A stretch of DNA of 64,000 nt, taken from the NCBI RefSeq assembly GCF_051466335.1, contig NZ_CP195793.1, forward strand, positions 4,588,001 to 4,652,000. Direction: 5' to 3'. The notes under the pieces are model-generated. The model searched no databases. It saw only the letters and a list, made by a program, of their open reading frames with translations, and was not told where the DNA came from. Below are positions 1-9,962 of the stretch, piece after piece (the first letter of the stretch is position 1; each line of letters begins with the position of its first letter). The stretch is from Planctomicrobium sp051466335. GTDB taxonomy: Bacteria > Planctomycetota > Planctomycetia > Planctomycetales > Planctomycetaceae. The position numbers were made by a program, and so were the translations under genes.

Positions 1-588
1 CAGCGAAGAAGTGAGACAATCAACGTAATCATTCTCTCCACCCACTGAAACGTTGAGTGGTCGCTCACGAATTCTTTTCCTCATTTCGAGTACCGATTCG
101 ACAAGCAATGGATGTCGCCAGTCCGGTTGAATTTCACACCAGGGATCAAGAACAAATCGTCTGTACCAGCAACCAGGGTGTGGGAGCCGAAGTGTCGCGA
201 GACGCGTGTCCAGAGAGCTTGACACGGCTGGCTTGTTTTCGGTTGCTGTTTGTAACTGAAGAATCTGATCGTCGAAGTTCAAGAGATCGAGGTCAATTGT
301 GCGCGGCCCCCAATGAGTCGTTCGCACTCGCCCTAGCTGCACTTCAATCGACTGTAGTTTCTCCAACAGTTGCAGCGGATCTCGCTCCGTTTCAACGAGG
401 AACGCCCCGTTAATAAAGTCTCCTCCAGCATCGGCGCCGACGGCGCGGGTCGCGTAGAGCCGACTCGTCTTCAGCACGCGAACCCCTGAGTCTTCATTCA
501 GAATCTTCACAGCGCATTGATACGTCTCAGGAACATTTCCGAGGTTCCCGCCAAAGGCAATCGCAGCGACAGAAAGCCGACTCATCAT
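1..588 (-). CDS. folK: FolK, 6-hydroxymethyl-7,8-dihydropterin pyrophosphokinase (partial)
   Basis: Reading the minus strand from an ATG pair at 588/585 gives a continuous frame beginning MMSRLSVAAIAFGGNLGN that runs off the left edge without a stop. The start resembles the FolK N-terminus, and the GPRTIDLDLL motif (near 313-342) is the family signature holding the Mg/ATP-binding aspartates; a later LPHPGCWYRRFVLDPW stretch matches the family's LPHP-x-RxFVLxPL region. The enzyme transfers pyrophosphate from ATP to the pterin in folate synthesis, in the cytoplasm. An in-frame ATG at 597 is an alternative start. The C-terminus is missing only because of the window edge. The plus-strand ORF over this stretch is its antisense shadow. 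Confidence 0.9.
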   Translation of the reverse strand, partial: MMSRLSVAAIAFGGNLGNVPETYQCAVKILNEDSGVRVLKTSRLYATRAVGADAGGDFINGAFLVETERDPLQLLEKLQSIEVQLGRVRTTHWGPRTIDLDLLNFDDQILQLQTATENKPAVSSSLDTRLATLRLPHPGCWYRRFVLDPWCEIQPDWRHPLLVESVLEMRKRIRERPLNVSVGGENDYVDCLTSSL

Positions 589-808
589 TGCGAGCATTCC
601 AGCAAATAATCGAGGTGATCAATCTTCTTCGCACAGAATACGTACCGACAGAGTGGATTCAAACTCAGTCACTTAACCTGCGATGGCGCCAGTCATGGAT
701 CAGCCAAATACTTCCCTCACACGCTCGACCGGTTTGTAAATTTTACAACCGACCCCAACATCGATTTCTGAAACCGGATTTCCTCGGATAAGTGCGGTCG
801 ACAAACAA

Positions 809-837
809 CAGCGCCCAGCAATCGATGCTGGGCGCTG
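809..837 (-). terminator. Rho-independent terminator of greA
   Basis: A perfect 12-bp stem (809-820 with 826-837) has a 5-nt loop and is followed on the minus strand by a T-rich tract (TTGTTTGT). It lies 30 nt past the greA stop. Confidence 0.85.
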
Positions 838-866
838 ACATGCTTTGCGAAGTCGAAACGACTGTG

Positions 867-1352
867 TCACTCACCGTGATCTACGATTTTGACGACTTCG
901 AATTTCATCGTTCCACGAGGCAAAGAGACTTCAACCCGGTCTCCTTCCTTCTTCCCCATGAGTGCGACTGCGATCGGGCTGGCCGTCAGAATCTTCATGA
1001 CGTCTCCCGAGTAGTCTTCCTCACCGGGCCCAACAAATTCGTAAGTCTCTTCGTCCCCACCATCGAGTTCTTTGATTGTCACCGTGGAACCGAAGGTCAC
1101 TTGCCCCTTGGGCATGTCTGCTTTATCGACAACGTAGCACGACGCGAGCTTCGCGTTGAGCTGATAGATCTTTGCCTGAACACGCCCCTGTTCTTCACGT
1201 TGCCCGTGATACTCGGCGTTCTCTTTCAGGTCCCCTTCGGCACGTGCATCTGCGATGTTCTGGGCAATCTGTGGCATCACCACTTCGTCCAGATGCTTAA
1301 TCTCAGCTCGCAGTTTTTCGTAGCCTTCGCGGGTAATCGGTTGTCGGTCCAT
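867..1352 (-). CDS. greA: Transcription elongation factor GreA
   Basis: This 161-residue protein has the full GreA layout: an N-terminal coiled coil (about residues 1-75) with the conserved ARAEGDLKENAEYH stretch at the tip and turn, then the FKBP-like C-terminal domain with GSTVTI and SPIAVALMGKKEGD. GreA enters the RNA polymerase secondary channel and stimulates cleavage of backtracked transcripts; the D and E residues of the tip motif are the catalytic ones. Length matches the family norm (about 158). It is followed by its own terminator and is probably monocistronic. Confidence 0.97.
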   Translation of the reverse strand: MDRQPITREGYEKLRAEIKHLDEVVMPQIAQNIADARAEGDLKENAEYHGQREEQGRVQAKIYQLNAKLASCYVVDKADMPKGQVTFGSTVTIKELDGGDEETYEFVGPGEEDYSGDVMKILTASPIAVALMGKKEGDRVEVSLPRGTMKFEVVKIVDHGE

Positions 1353-1393
1353 TTTACTCTATCCGTCTCAAACGCACTGACTAACAAAATGAA

Positions 1394-1416
1394 ACCACGA
1401 GCAGAGGGCTCGTGGT
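1394..1416 (-). terminator. Probable terminator downstream of parB
   Basis: A 9-bp perfect stem (1394-1402 with 1408-1416) has a 5-nt loop and is followed on the minus strand by TTCATTTTGTT. It lies about 230 nt past the parB stop, so assignment to parB is by strand only. Confidence 0.55.
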
Positions 1417-1644
1417 GGTTCATTCTCAAGTTGTGTTATAAACGAACACGGAACGCGAATTGACGCGTCCCGTGTCTTGTACTGTGTTAACCCATTTCCA
1501 GCACGTTGTCCATGCTAGAATTGTGGATCCTGATCCGAATTCTGAAACCTTGACTCACGAGCGTTGCCGCGTTGAAATTCAACCATCGAATTCTCAATTG
1601 CACCACGATTTCGTACTTAGAATCTGAGTTTGCCCCACAACTGA

Positions 1645-2715
1645 TCAGGCTGCATTGCGTCGCAACGTCGCGAGAATTCTTTCGAATTCTTGATTGTTGC
1701 CGAACGGGACCAGGATTTGGCCGCTTTCCTTGGAACTCAGTTTAATCTCTACCCGTACTCCCAGCAGATCCCTTAACTGAGACTCCAGCGACTCGACGTG
1801 GTTCGTGCGGTTCTGATCCACTTCCCGCATCTGCAAAATGTCACGTTCCGACTTGGACTCAGCTGGTGGAACTGGACTGGCGGAGACAGTCGCCTGAGCT
1901 GGCACTTCGACCTCAATAGCCGCTGGCATTGCGTCCGGCATCGATGGGGAGACAGTTGCCGATTCGGCCATAACAGGAACGTCGACTGCGGTTGCTGGCT
2001 GTGCGACTTCGACATCACGCCCCATCAACGATTTGACGATCGCTTCAGTCTGACGAACTGATAGCTGCTCTGCCTGAATTCGCCCTGAGAGTGCAAGTTG
2101 ATTCGCTTGGTCCAGCGGGAGAAGTGCACGGGCATGACCAGCCGTCAGACGCCCGCTGTTGATCGCGTTCTTTATGGGATCTGGAAGTTCCAACAGACGC
2201 ATCATGTTCGAAATCGTCGAGCGTTTCATGCTCAACTGCTTTGCAAGCTCTTCGACGGTACACTGGAACTGCTCGATGTAATCTTTGAACGCCTGGCCCT
2301 TTTCCAGATCATTCAGGTCTTTGCGTTTCAGGTTCTCTTCGAGCGCGTACTCGCAAGCGGTCTTGTCGATGACATCCACCACGCGACATGGAATGGATTT
2401 CAGTCCCGCCTTTTGGGAAGCCTGCCAACGACGTTCCCCTGCGATAATTTGAAAACCGTTTTCAATCGCGCGAACCAGAATCGGTTGAAGAACGCCATGT
2501 TCCTTGACGCTGGATGCAAGCTCACCGATCGACTCGGGGTCAAAATGCTTACGAGGCTGAAACGGGTTGCGGCTCAACTGGCTTGTCGGAATCTCCCGCA
2601 ACTCTCCCTGAATCTCCTGTTGTGTTTCTTCATGAGCTGGAGCACCTCCACCAAGAAGAGCGTTGAGTCCACGACCGAGGCGACGTTGGGGAATGACTGG
2701 AACGTTTTCACTCAT
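1645..2715 (-). CDS. parB: Chromosome-partitioning protein ParB
   Basis: ParB binds parS, spreads as a CTP-dependent clamp and directs origin segregation with ParA. The 356-residue frame starts MSENVPVIPQRRLGRGL, the usual ParB N-terminus; it then has the nuclease-like N-domain with RNPFQPR and GERRWQA (the CTP-binding box), a helix-turn-helix (TVEELAKQLSMKRSTIS), a variable Ala/Pro/Val linker and a C-terminal dimerisation domain. The frame stays open to a TTG at 2745, but the ATG at 2715 fits the family and has an AGG-containing Shine-Dalgarno. No parA is adjacent. Two parS sites lie 2.5 kb away at 5.2-5.3 kb, which supports a chromosomal role. Confidence 0.95.
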   Translation of the reverse strand: MSENVPVIPQRRLGRGLNALLGGGAPAHEETQQEIQGELREIPTSQLSRNPFQPRKHFDPESIGELASSVKEHGVLQPILVRAIENGFQIIAGERRWQASQKAGLKSIPCRVVDVIDKTACEYALEENLKRKDLNDLEKGQAFKDYIEQFQCTVEELAKQLSMKRSTISNMMRLLELPDPIKNAINSGRLTAGHARALLPLDQANQLALSGRIQAEQLSVRQTEAIVKSLMGRDVEVAQPATAVDVPVMAESATVSPSMPDAMPAAIEVEVPAQATVSASPVPPAESKSERDILQMREVDQNRTNHVESLESQLRDLLGVRVEIKLSSKESGQILVPFGNNQEFERILATLRRNAA

Positions 2716-3151
2716 GGGAGCCTGTCTCCGTACAGACAAATTCAATTTTATTCTTCTTCAAAAGCCACCTGCTTCTTTCCTTGAAGCGCCAGCAACTTTT
2801 GATTGATCTCGAGAGTCCTCTCGGGGTGGAACAACACTTTGACGCCATCCCCGTGAGAGTCGAGCAGAAATCATTCTGCCGACGTTTTGTAATTCGGACG
2901 GCCCAGGGGAGTCTCTCCAGTGGAGTTGGGTTCCATTCGAGAGAACTTTTTTGAGCGGTAGTTTTCCAGATCAAGCAGGAAACTCAGGGGCTTTAGAGAA
3001 ATTCACTAATATTCGCCATACAGGAGGTCTGCGTAAATCGGCGTCGCATCGGCATTCGCGGTCCCGATTGCTCGACTTCAATCGAGAACCACTCACGACC
3101 AGATCCCCAAATTCTCGCCTCAGATCCATCAGTCTGAGGATGAAGAGTCCC
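2716..3151. other. Intergenic region without a recognised gene
   Basis: Open frames here are short and do not resemble proteins I know. The region holds the parB promoter by position and, at 3118-3139, a 7-bp stem-loop (CCTCAGA/TCTGAGG) just past the glycosyltransferase stop. That stem lacks a strong T-tract on the minus strand, so it is only a weak terminator candidate. Confidence 0.5.
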
Positions 3152-5110
3152 CTAATGATCGCGGTTGATTCTCCATAATCGGACCTTTTGATCCCGGTGA
3201 TTTGAAAGTTCGCGAGGGGTCATGTCGTCCAGCAGGACGAGATCACTGGGTGTGAAATCCAAGGTCGTGACCTCGAGGATTCTGTTGAACTCCAGATCGA
3301 GCTGCTCAATCTCTTTCTGAGCGTGCATCCCTGTGACGAGATAAGCAGGCACTTTGCCATCAACTTTCCCCGAAGAAAGCATCCCCAGATCCGACGCTGG
3401 CTGGCTGATGTATTTGAGTCCTTCATTCTCTCTCGCCGCCAGCTGATAATAGAGTCCCGGTTCAGCGAGGACGTAGATGACGCAATCAATATTGCTCAGT
3501 TCGGACTTCTGATGCACCTCGAGGTCCTTCTCGATCGCTGCCAATACTTCGCTTGTCACGCTGACAAATCCGGTCCGGTCCTGCAAAGCGGGAAGGAAAA
3601 CTGTCCGGTTCAGGGTGACAACGGTCGGGACAACTGAAACGAAAATGGATGCTGTGAGTGGGACCATTTTCAAGATGATTGGAACACTCAGCTCCTTCAG
3701 AGGTCGTTGACCGATGGTTGCTCCCCGCCATCCCCGCAGGACAGAGACCAGCACGCTGACCCCAATCGCAGCCCCCATGACAAGTGCCGTCAACAGAGGA
3801 AGGATCAACCGTGGATACGGACGGTAGAGTGGCGTTGTGAGGAGCAGCCCCAGAATCCAGGCGAGTAGAATCCACATTCCGAGAGGCAGAGTCCGTAGAG
3901 CAGGGGCATTGGCTGCGTCGAGATTCCCGGCCGCTGGCGCCTCCAATTCTCTCAACGACGCATTGACGTGTTTTTTCCAAAACACAAAGGCGATGGTCGT
4001 CAACACGAGCAGCAACGGCAGGAGACCTGCGATCACCACGGATATCATCGCTCCAAAAAGCAGAATTGGTCCCCCGAAGAAGAGGGGGCGGTTTTGCAGC
4101 TGAAGGTAAGAATCGATGTACGTCCCGCGCTGAAACGGAATCACAATGGCGATGAACAGACCACAGATCGTCGGCAGGTTGGAATAGTACCAGTTCACAA
4201 AAACGTGCTTCGAGACAGACTCTCCCCACCCGCTCCACCCGACGAGATACCCCTGATGATTCTTCGCGACGGCAGCGTATCCACCGGTTGCTTGCAATGA
4301 GTTCAGGCAGGGAACCCATAACAGAAACGCCCCCAACGCAATCGCAGCGAATAGGACCACTGGTTGCCACCCCGAAACAGTGCCGCTTGACTGGGATCGA
4401 TTCGATCCTTTTTTCTTCTCAGGCGGCGTTGCCAGCAAGCTCGCTCCGCTCAAAGAGGATCGTCCCAGTTGAGTGAGCACCAGCCATCCAGCGAGACCCG
4501 CCCCAAGAATCGCGAGCGGCAGCCAGCCATTATATTTCGTCCACCAGGCGCAAGACGTCAGCATCGCGCTCGCTGCTGACCACTTCCAGCTTCCGGTCCG
4601 CAGAGCTCTCGCTCCGCACCCAACAGCGGAAACCATCCAGAAGGTCACGGGAATATCAGTGAGCGCGGCCCGGCTGTACTGGATGAAGAAATCCCCACAG
4701 GCGACCATCGCTGCTGCTGAAAGCGATGCCCCTTGCTGAATCACAGCGACCAGATCCCACTTCGCACTTGCAGGAGTCGAGATGGGAGTGGATGTTTGGA
4801 GCAGTTCTTTGGTGGTCCACCAGACCGCGAAAATCAATCCGGTCCCGAAGACCACATTGACCCACATCACAGCGTGTGAACTTGCACCGGTAAACACCAT
4901 CACCCATTCGAAGATCGCAGGGAGCAGGGGAGGGGCGTAGTACTGACGATCGGGGTACTCGAATCCAATGTGATCCGAGTAGAGATTCGAAGCGTAGACC
5001 CCCTCGTCAAAATGTTCGACCGCCATCCGCGATGGGAGAGTGACCCGAAGAACAAAGCCCACGACTAACAAGAGGAGGAGAGTCAACGTATTCAAGCTGA
5101 GGTTTCGCAT
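3152..5110 (-). CDS. GT-C fold glycosyltransferase, ArnT/PMT-like membrane protein
   Basis: This 652-residue polytopic membrane protein starts with an uncleaved hydrophobic segment (LTLLLLLVVGFVLRV). It is followed by EHFDEGVYASN (about residues 33-43), the acidic motif of the first periplasmic loop that identifies GT39/GT83-type GT-C enzymes using polyprenyl-phosphate sugars. At least ten further hydrophobic segments follow, then a soluble C-terminal domain. Known relatives add mannose or aminoarabinose to proteins or lipids; the substrate cannot be read here. A mid-protein Lys/Ser-rich cytoplasmic loop (EKKKGSNRSQSS) interrupts the membrane part. It is divergent from the exonuclease gene, with the parS sites in the gap. 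Confidence 0.8.
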   Translation of the reverse strand: MRNLSLNTLTLLLLLVVGFVLRVTLPSRMAVEHFDEGVYASNLYSDHIGFEYPDRQYYAPPLLPAIFEWVMVFTGASSHAVMWVNVVFGTGLIFAVWWTTKELLQTSTPISTPASAKWDLVAVIQQGASLSAAAMVACGDFFIQYSRAALTDIPVTFWMVSAVGCGARALRTGSWKWSAASAMLTSCAWWTKYNGWLPLAILGAGLAGWLVLTQLGRSSLSGASLLATPPEKKKGSNRSQSSGTVSGWQPVVLFAAIALGAFLLWVPCLNSLQATGGYAAVAKNHQGYLVGWSGWGESVSKHVFVNWYYSNLPTICGLFIAIVIPFQRGTYIDSYLQLQNRPLFFGGPILLFGAMISVVIAGLLPLLLVLTTIAFVFWKKHVNASLRELEAPAAGNLDAANAPALRTLPLGMWILLAWILGLLLTTPLYRPYPRLILPLLTALVMGAAIGVSVLVSVLRGWRGATIGQRPLKELSVPIILKMVPLTASIFVSVVPTVVTLNRTVFLPALQDRTGFVSVTSEVLAAIEKDLEVHQKSELSNIDCVIYVLAEPGLYYQLAARENEGLKYISQPASDLGMLSSGKVDGKVPAYLVTGMHAQKEIEQLDLEFNRILEVTTLDFTPSDLVLLDDMTPRELSNHRDQKVRLWRINRDH

Positions 5111-5188
5111 CGCGAGATTGTGATCTCTTCGGGAAGGGGTGTCCAGTTCCTCTCCGTCCCCTTTGGAGTCAATCGATCGCCACGTACG

Positions 5189-5202
5189 GTTTCACGTGGA
5201 AC
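5189..5202. other. parS: parS site 1
   Basis: GTTTCACGTGGAAC differs by one base per dyad arm at most from the conserved bacterial parS consensus (GTTTCACGTGAAAC / GTTCCACGTGGAAC variants). It lies in the noncoding gap between the glycosyltransferase and exonuclease genes, 2.5 kb from parB. Confidence 0.88.
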
Positions 5203-5306
5203 CCTCTGAAGTTCCATCAAAACACGCAGATCAATCAACGATCAAGTTCTGTCCGGAAACCACTTCAATTGTTCCCGTACTCCGACTTCCCGTATCCTTG
5301 ATTTCC

Positions 5307-5320
5307 GTTTCACGTGGAAC
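5307..5320. other. parS: parS site 2
   Basis: This is an identical 14-mer to site 1, in the same orientation, 118 bp away, and followed by the A expected in the 16-bp consensus. Two exact copies in one intergenic gap near parB make chance unlikely. Confidence 0.88.
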
Positions 5321-5377
5321 ACTTCGCATCAACGTGTTTCCACTTACATTTTTCGCCGCGCCAAATCAAAGACAATC

Positions 5378-5980
5378 ATGCCTGAGATCTATGTGAGCAC
5401 CGATATCGAAGCAGACGGCCCGATCCCGGGCCCGCACTCGATGCTCAGCCTGGGATCTGCTGCCTATCTGGAAGACGGCACGCGGCACTCCACTTTCAGT
5501 GCGAATCTCGAGACCCTACCGGGAGCGACGGGACACCCGGAAACGATGGAGTGGTGGGAACGCAATTCTCGAGCATGGAATAAAACTCGCCGCGACCTTT
5601 TGACCCCCGAGGCAGCGATGCTTGCGTACTCGGAGTGGCTGAAATCGTTACCCGGACGGTGCGTGTTCGTTGCCTATCCTGCCGGGTTCGATTTCACCTT
5701 CGTCTACTGGTACCTGATTCGATTCACTGGCGCGAGTCCATTTTCATTCTCGAGCCTCGACATGAAAACCATGGCGATGGTTCTGATGAACTCGGAGTTT
5801 CGGGAAGCGTCAAAACGTAACATGCCTCACAGATGGTTCAGCAAGCGCCCCCACACTCACGACGCCCTTGACGACGCGATTGAGCAGGGGGAGATGTTCT
5901 GCAAAATGCTCGCTGAGGTTCGCAGTCGAGGCACCGCATTGAAACCGGCAGACTCTCCCAGTAGCGAAACTTCCCCGTAG
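5378..5980 (+). CDS. DnaQ-fold (DEDD) 3'-5' exonuclease
   Basis: The 200-residue protein has the DEDDh exonuclease arrangement. Motif ExoI is STDIEADGPIPG (D and E metal ligands) at residues 7-18; an ExoII-like aspartate sits in AYPAGFDFTF near residue 105; and ExoIII is HTHDALDDAIEQG (His and Asp) near residues 159-171. Such enzymes remove nucleotides from DNA or RNA 3' ends. The small size and lack of a polymerase or helicase domain suggest a stand-alone proofreading, repair or RNA-trimming nuclease; which one cannot be told. The next gene on this strand is rarA, 40-60 nt downstream, so the two may be cotranscribed. Confidence 0.75.
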   Translation: MPEIYVSTDIEADGPIPGPHSMLSLGSAAYLEDGTRHSTFSANLETLPGATGHPETMEWWERNSRAWNKTRRDLLTPEAAMLAYSEWLKSLPGRCVFVAYPAGFDFTFVYWYLIRFTGASPFSFSSLDMKTMAMVLMNSEFREASKRNMPHRWFSKRPHTHDALDDAIEQGEMFCKMLAEVRSRGTALKPADSPSSETSP

Positions 5981-6041
5981 GCCAATTGAGTCTGCAACTC
6001 ATTTCCTCTCCCACACCTGAATGCACCAGACTGAGACAACG

Positions 6042-7364
6042 ATGGCAGGGTTGTTCGATAAACAAGAGAAGCAACACGCAGAGGCCGCCAAGCCATTGGC
6101 GGCCCGAATGCGTCCAACAACTCTGGAAGAGTTCGCCGGGCAACAGCACTTTCTTGGGGAAGGAAAGCTGCTCCGCCGCATGCTCAAGGCAGACCGTATC
6201 GGATCAATGATTTTCTACGGTCCCCCGGGCACCGGAAAAACTTCTCTAGGCGAAGTCATCGCCCGACAGACGAAGTCTCACTTCGTTGTGCTGAACGCAG
6301 CTTCAGCGGGGGTCAAGGAACTTCGGGCCGCCCTTGATGACGCCCGAAGTCGCCTACAGTCCAGCGGAGCCCGAACGGTTCTGTTCGTCGACGAGTTGCA
6401 TCACTTCAATCGGACTCAGCAGGACGTGCTCCTACCGGACGTCGAAGCAGGGGTTGTCAGCCTGATCGCTGCCACGACAGCCAATCCTTTCTTTTCGCTT
6501 CAAGGGGCTCTGATCAGCCGCAGTCAGGTCTTCGAGTTCCAGTCACTCACACAGGAAGACATTCTAAAGCTCCTGAAGCGGGCCCTCACGGATAAGACCC
6601 GCGGTCTCGGCAAGTCACCCGAATCCGCTACGGAAGAAGCGTTGAACTTTCTGGCGGACGTCTGCGACGGAGATGCACGCCGATCGCTGACGGCACTTGA
6701 AATCGGAGTTCTGTCCCTCGATGAGACGCGACCGGTACTGGACTTGGAGATTGCTCAGGAGTCCATCCAGAAGAAAGCGGTCCTGTACGATGCCAAGGGA
6801 GACCAGCACTACGACGTCGCGAGTGCGTTCATCAAGAGTATGCGAGGGAGTGATCCGGACGCTGCCCTTTATTGGCTCGCCCGAATGCTTGTCGCTGGCG
6901 AAGACCCCAGGTTCATTGCCCGCCGCATTGTGATTCTGGCATCCGAGGATGTCGGGAACGCGGACCCGCAAGGTTTGATCCTCGCCAATGCCGCTGCGGA
7001 GGCAACGGAACGTGTCGGCATGCCGGAGTGCAGAATCATTCTGGGGCAGGTGGTGGCATACCTCGCGTGTGCTCCGAAGTCGAACGCTGCGTACATGGGA
7101 ATCAATGCAGCGATGGACGACGTTCAGAACCAGCGTGTCGTTCCTGTCCCCGTCCACCTGAAGGATGCCCACTACAAGGGGGCCAAGCAACTTGGACACG
7201 GGAAAGGCTACCAGTACGCCCACGATGGAGAGGGGGGCTGGGTCGATCAGGATTACCTCGGCGTCGACAGGCAGTACTACGTGCCGACCGACCGTGGTTA
7301 CGAACAGCGGATCAAACAACGACTGGAGGAGATTCGAGAACGGAAGCATCCGCCACGAGACTGA
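6042..7364 (+). CDS. rarA: Replication-associated recombination protein RarA (MgsA)
   Basis: RarA/MgsA is a tetrameric clamp-loader-like AAA+ ATPase acting at stalled forks. The start MAGLFD and the following RPTTLEEFAGQQHFLG match the family. Walker A is GPPGTGKTS (near residues 60-68), Walker B is VLFVDELHHF, followed by sensor I in AATTANPFF, then the Arg-finger and sensor II region and the C-terminal MgsA domain (SEDVGNADP, YLACAPKSNAAY, GKGYQYAHD). Length (440) fits. An in-frame ATG at 6021 would add seven residues; the ATG at 6042 is preferred because the resulting N-terminus matches the family. Confidence 0.95.
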   Translation: MAGLFDKQEKQHAEAAKPLAARMRPTTLEEFAGQQHFLGEGKLLRRMLKADRIGSMIFYGPPGTGKTSLGEVIARQTKSHFVVLNAASAGVKELRAALDDARSRLQSSGARTVLFVDELHHFNRTQQDVLLPDVEAGVVSLIAATTANPFFSLQGALISRSQVFEFQSLTQEDILKLLKRALTDKTRGLGKSPESATEEALNFLADVCDGDARRSLTALEIGVLSLDETRPVLDLEIAQESIQKKAVLYDAKGDQHYDVASAFIKSMRGSDPDAALYWLARMLVAGEDPRFIARRIVILASEDVGNADPQGLILANAAAEATERVGMPECRIILGQVVAYLACAPKSNAAYMGINAAMDDVQNQRVVPVPVHLKDAHYKGAKQLGHGKGYQYAHDGEGGWVDQDYLGVDRQYYVPTDRGYEQRIKQRLEEIRERKHPPRD

Positions 7365-7645
7365 AGGTCACAACACCCCTCCGAGCCTATTGGTGATTCA
7401 GACTCTCCGCCGGTCGAGACCGACTCAAGAGTACGAGTTCAGCGGGGTCAATTCCATTCCGCCAATGCCTCACATCCCTCCCTTATCAATTCCAGACCTA
7501 AAAATTGTATGGACACTCCCCGGAGCACCCGTTGGTTCCCCTGAAGTTTGAAACCTCTCCCCTCTGATTGAGTGAACATCAACTCAATTCTTGATACATT
7601 CCGTTTCTGTTCAGTCACAAGTGCAATTTTATTTGGAGACTCCGA

Positions 7646-8788
<1,143 letters not shown>

Positions 8789-8808
8789 CCCTTTGAGCTG
8801 ACGAATAA

Positions 8809-8842
8809 AAAAGGTCGGACGCAGTACAGTGTCCGACCTTTT
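8809..8842. terminator. Bidirectional Rho-independent terminator
   Basis: A perfect 12-bp stem (AAAAGGTCGGAC 8809-8820 with 8831-8842) has T-rich flanks on both strands. It separates the convergent oxidoreductase and kdsA genes. Confidence 0.92.
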
Positions 8843-8870
8843 CTTTTTGAGAGTTCCGGTTCAATACGGT

Positions 8871-9710
8871 TCAGGCATTGAACTCGTTGATGAGCTCGCG
8901 AACTCGAGAGAGCTGTTCGAACGTCTTCTCAAGGTCGTCAAGCCGCACCTGATTCGGACCGTCTGAAAGCGCCTTGTCTGGATCCGGATGCGTCTCCATA
9001 AAGACCGCATCGGCCCCTGCTGCCACTGCTGCTCGAGCGAGAAACGGCACCATTGCCCGGTTCCCGCCAGTGGTACTTCCACCCGGACGCTGCACGCTGT
9101 GAGTGGCATCGATGCAAACAGGGCACCCCATCGCTTGCATCGTGGGGATGCAACTCATGTCGTTGATCAGCCGACCGTACCCGAACATGGTGCCGCGATC
9201 GGTGAGAAGCACATCGTTCGCTCCAGCTTCCCGGCACTTGTTGACAACGTGAATGATGTCGTCTGGAGCAATGAACTGTGGCTTCTTGACGTTGACGATA
9301 CAGTTGTTGTCGCGGGCCGCTTCGGCGATCGCGTTGACCAGATCAGTTTGCCGCGCCAGGAATGCCGGCACTTGAAGGATACGACACACCCGAGAAGCAG
9401 GGGCTGCCTGCTCCGGGGAATGAATATCTGTCGTCACAGGAAGTCCGGTCGTCTCACGAACTCGGTCAAGAATCTCCAGACCACGCTCCAGACCCGGCCC
9501 GCGAAAGCTGTTGAAGCTGGTGCGGTTTGCTTTGTCAAAACTCGCTTTGAACACAATCTGCCAGCCTCGCCGCGAGGCCATATCCGCAATCCGGAGCGAT
9601 GTCTCCCGAATCAGATCCTCAGATTCAATCACGCAAGGCCCTGCAATAAACACCAATGGCTGCCCTGCGCCGCATTGATATGAATCGATCTTGAATTGGC
9701 TGAACGCCAT
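8871..9710 (-). CDS. kdsA: 3-deoxy-8-phosphooctulonate synthase (KDO-8-P synthase)
   Basis: KdsA condenses phosphoenolpyruvate and arabinose-5-phosphate to KDO-8-phosphate for lipopolysaccharide. The 279-residue frame from MAFSQFKID has the family blocks FIAGPCVIESE, FKASFDKANRTS, the PAFLARQTDL loop, VKKPQFIAPDD and the C-terminal METHPDPDKALSDGPN. The active-site Cys in GPCVIE is present. The reading frame extends 38 codons further upstream, but the ATG at 9710 fits family length. Its presence argues for an LPS-bearing envelope, as expected for planctomycetes. Confidence 0.96.
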   Translation of the reverse strand: MAFSQFKIDSYQCGAGQPLVFIAGPCVIESEDLIRETSLRIADMASRRGWQIVFKASFDKANRTSFNSFRGPGLERGLEILDRVRETTGLPVTTDIHSPEQAAPASRVCRILQVPAFLARQTDLVNAIAEAARDNNCIVNVKKPQFIAPDDIIHVVNKCREAGANDVLLTDRGTMFGYGRLINDMSCIPTMQAMGCPVCIDATHSVQRPGGSTTGGNRAMVPFLARAAVAAGADAVFMETHPDPDKALSDGPNQVRLDDLEKTFEQLSRVRELINEFNA

Positions 9711-9962
9711 GGAATTCCAACTCCCTGAAGTAATTTCGACACCCATCCTGAGGCGGCAGATTACCAGACAAGCGAGAGGTTTAGGCAAGTCCACTTTATT
9801 CGTGGCACGATCAATCAAACACAACGAGACAGCACATTATCAAATTTCAACAGATCTTCATCAAAAGAAAATATTCAAAACCATACTACGTCCGCACTGC
9901 TGATGAGAATTTCAATCTCCTGAAACCTCTCGAACTCAGCCACTCATACCTAGGATTTTGCA

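Noticed and set aside
57..413. Plus-strand open frame at the left edge
   Set aside because: It is antisense to folK, whose motif GPRTIDLDLL is unmistakable on the minus strand.
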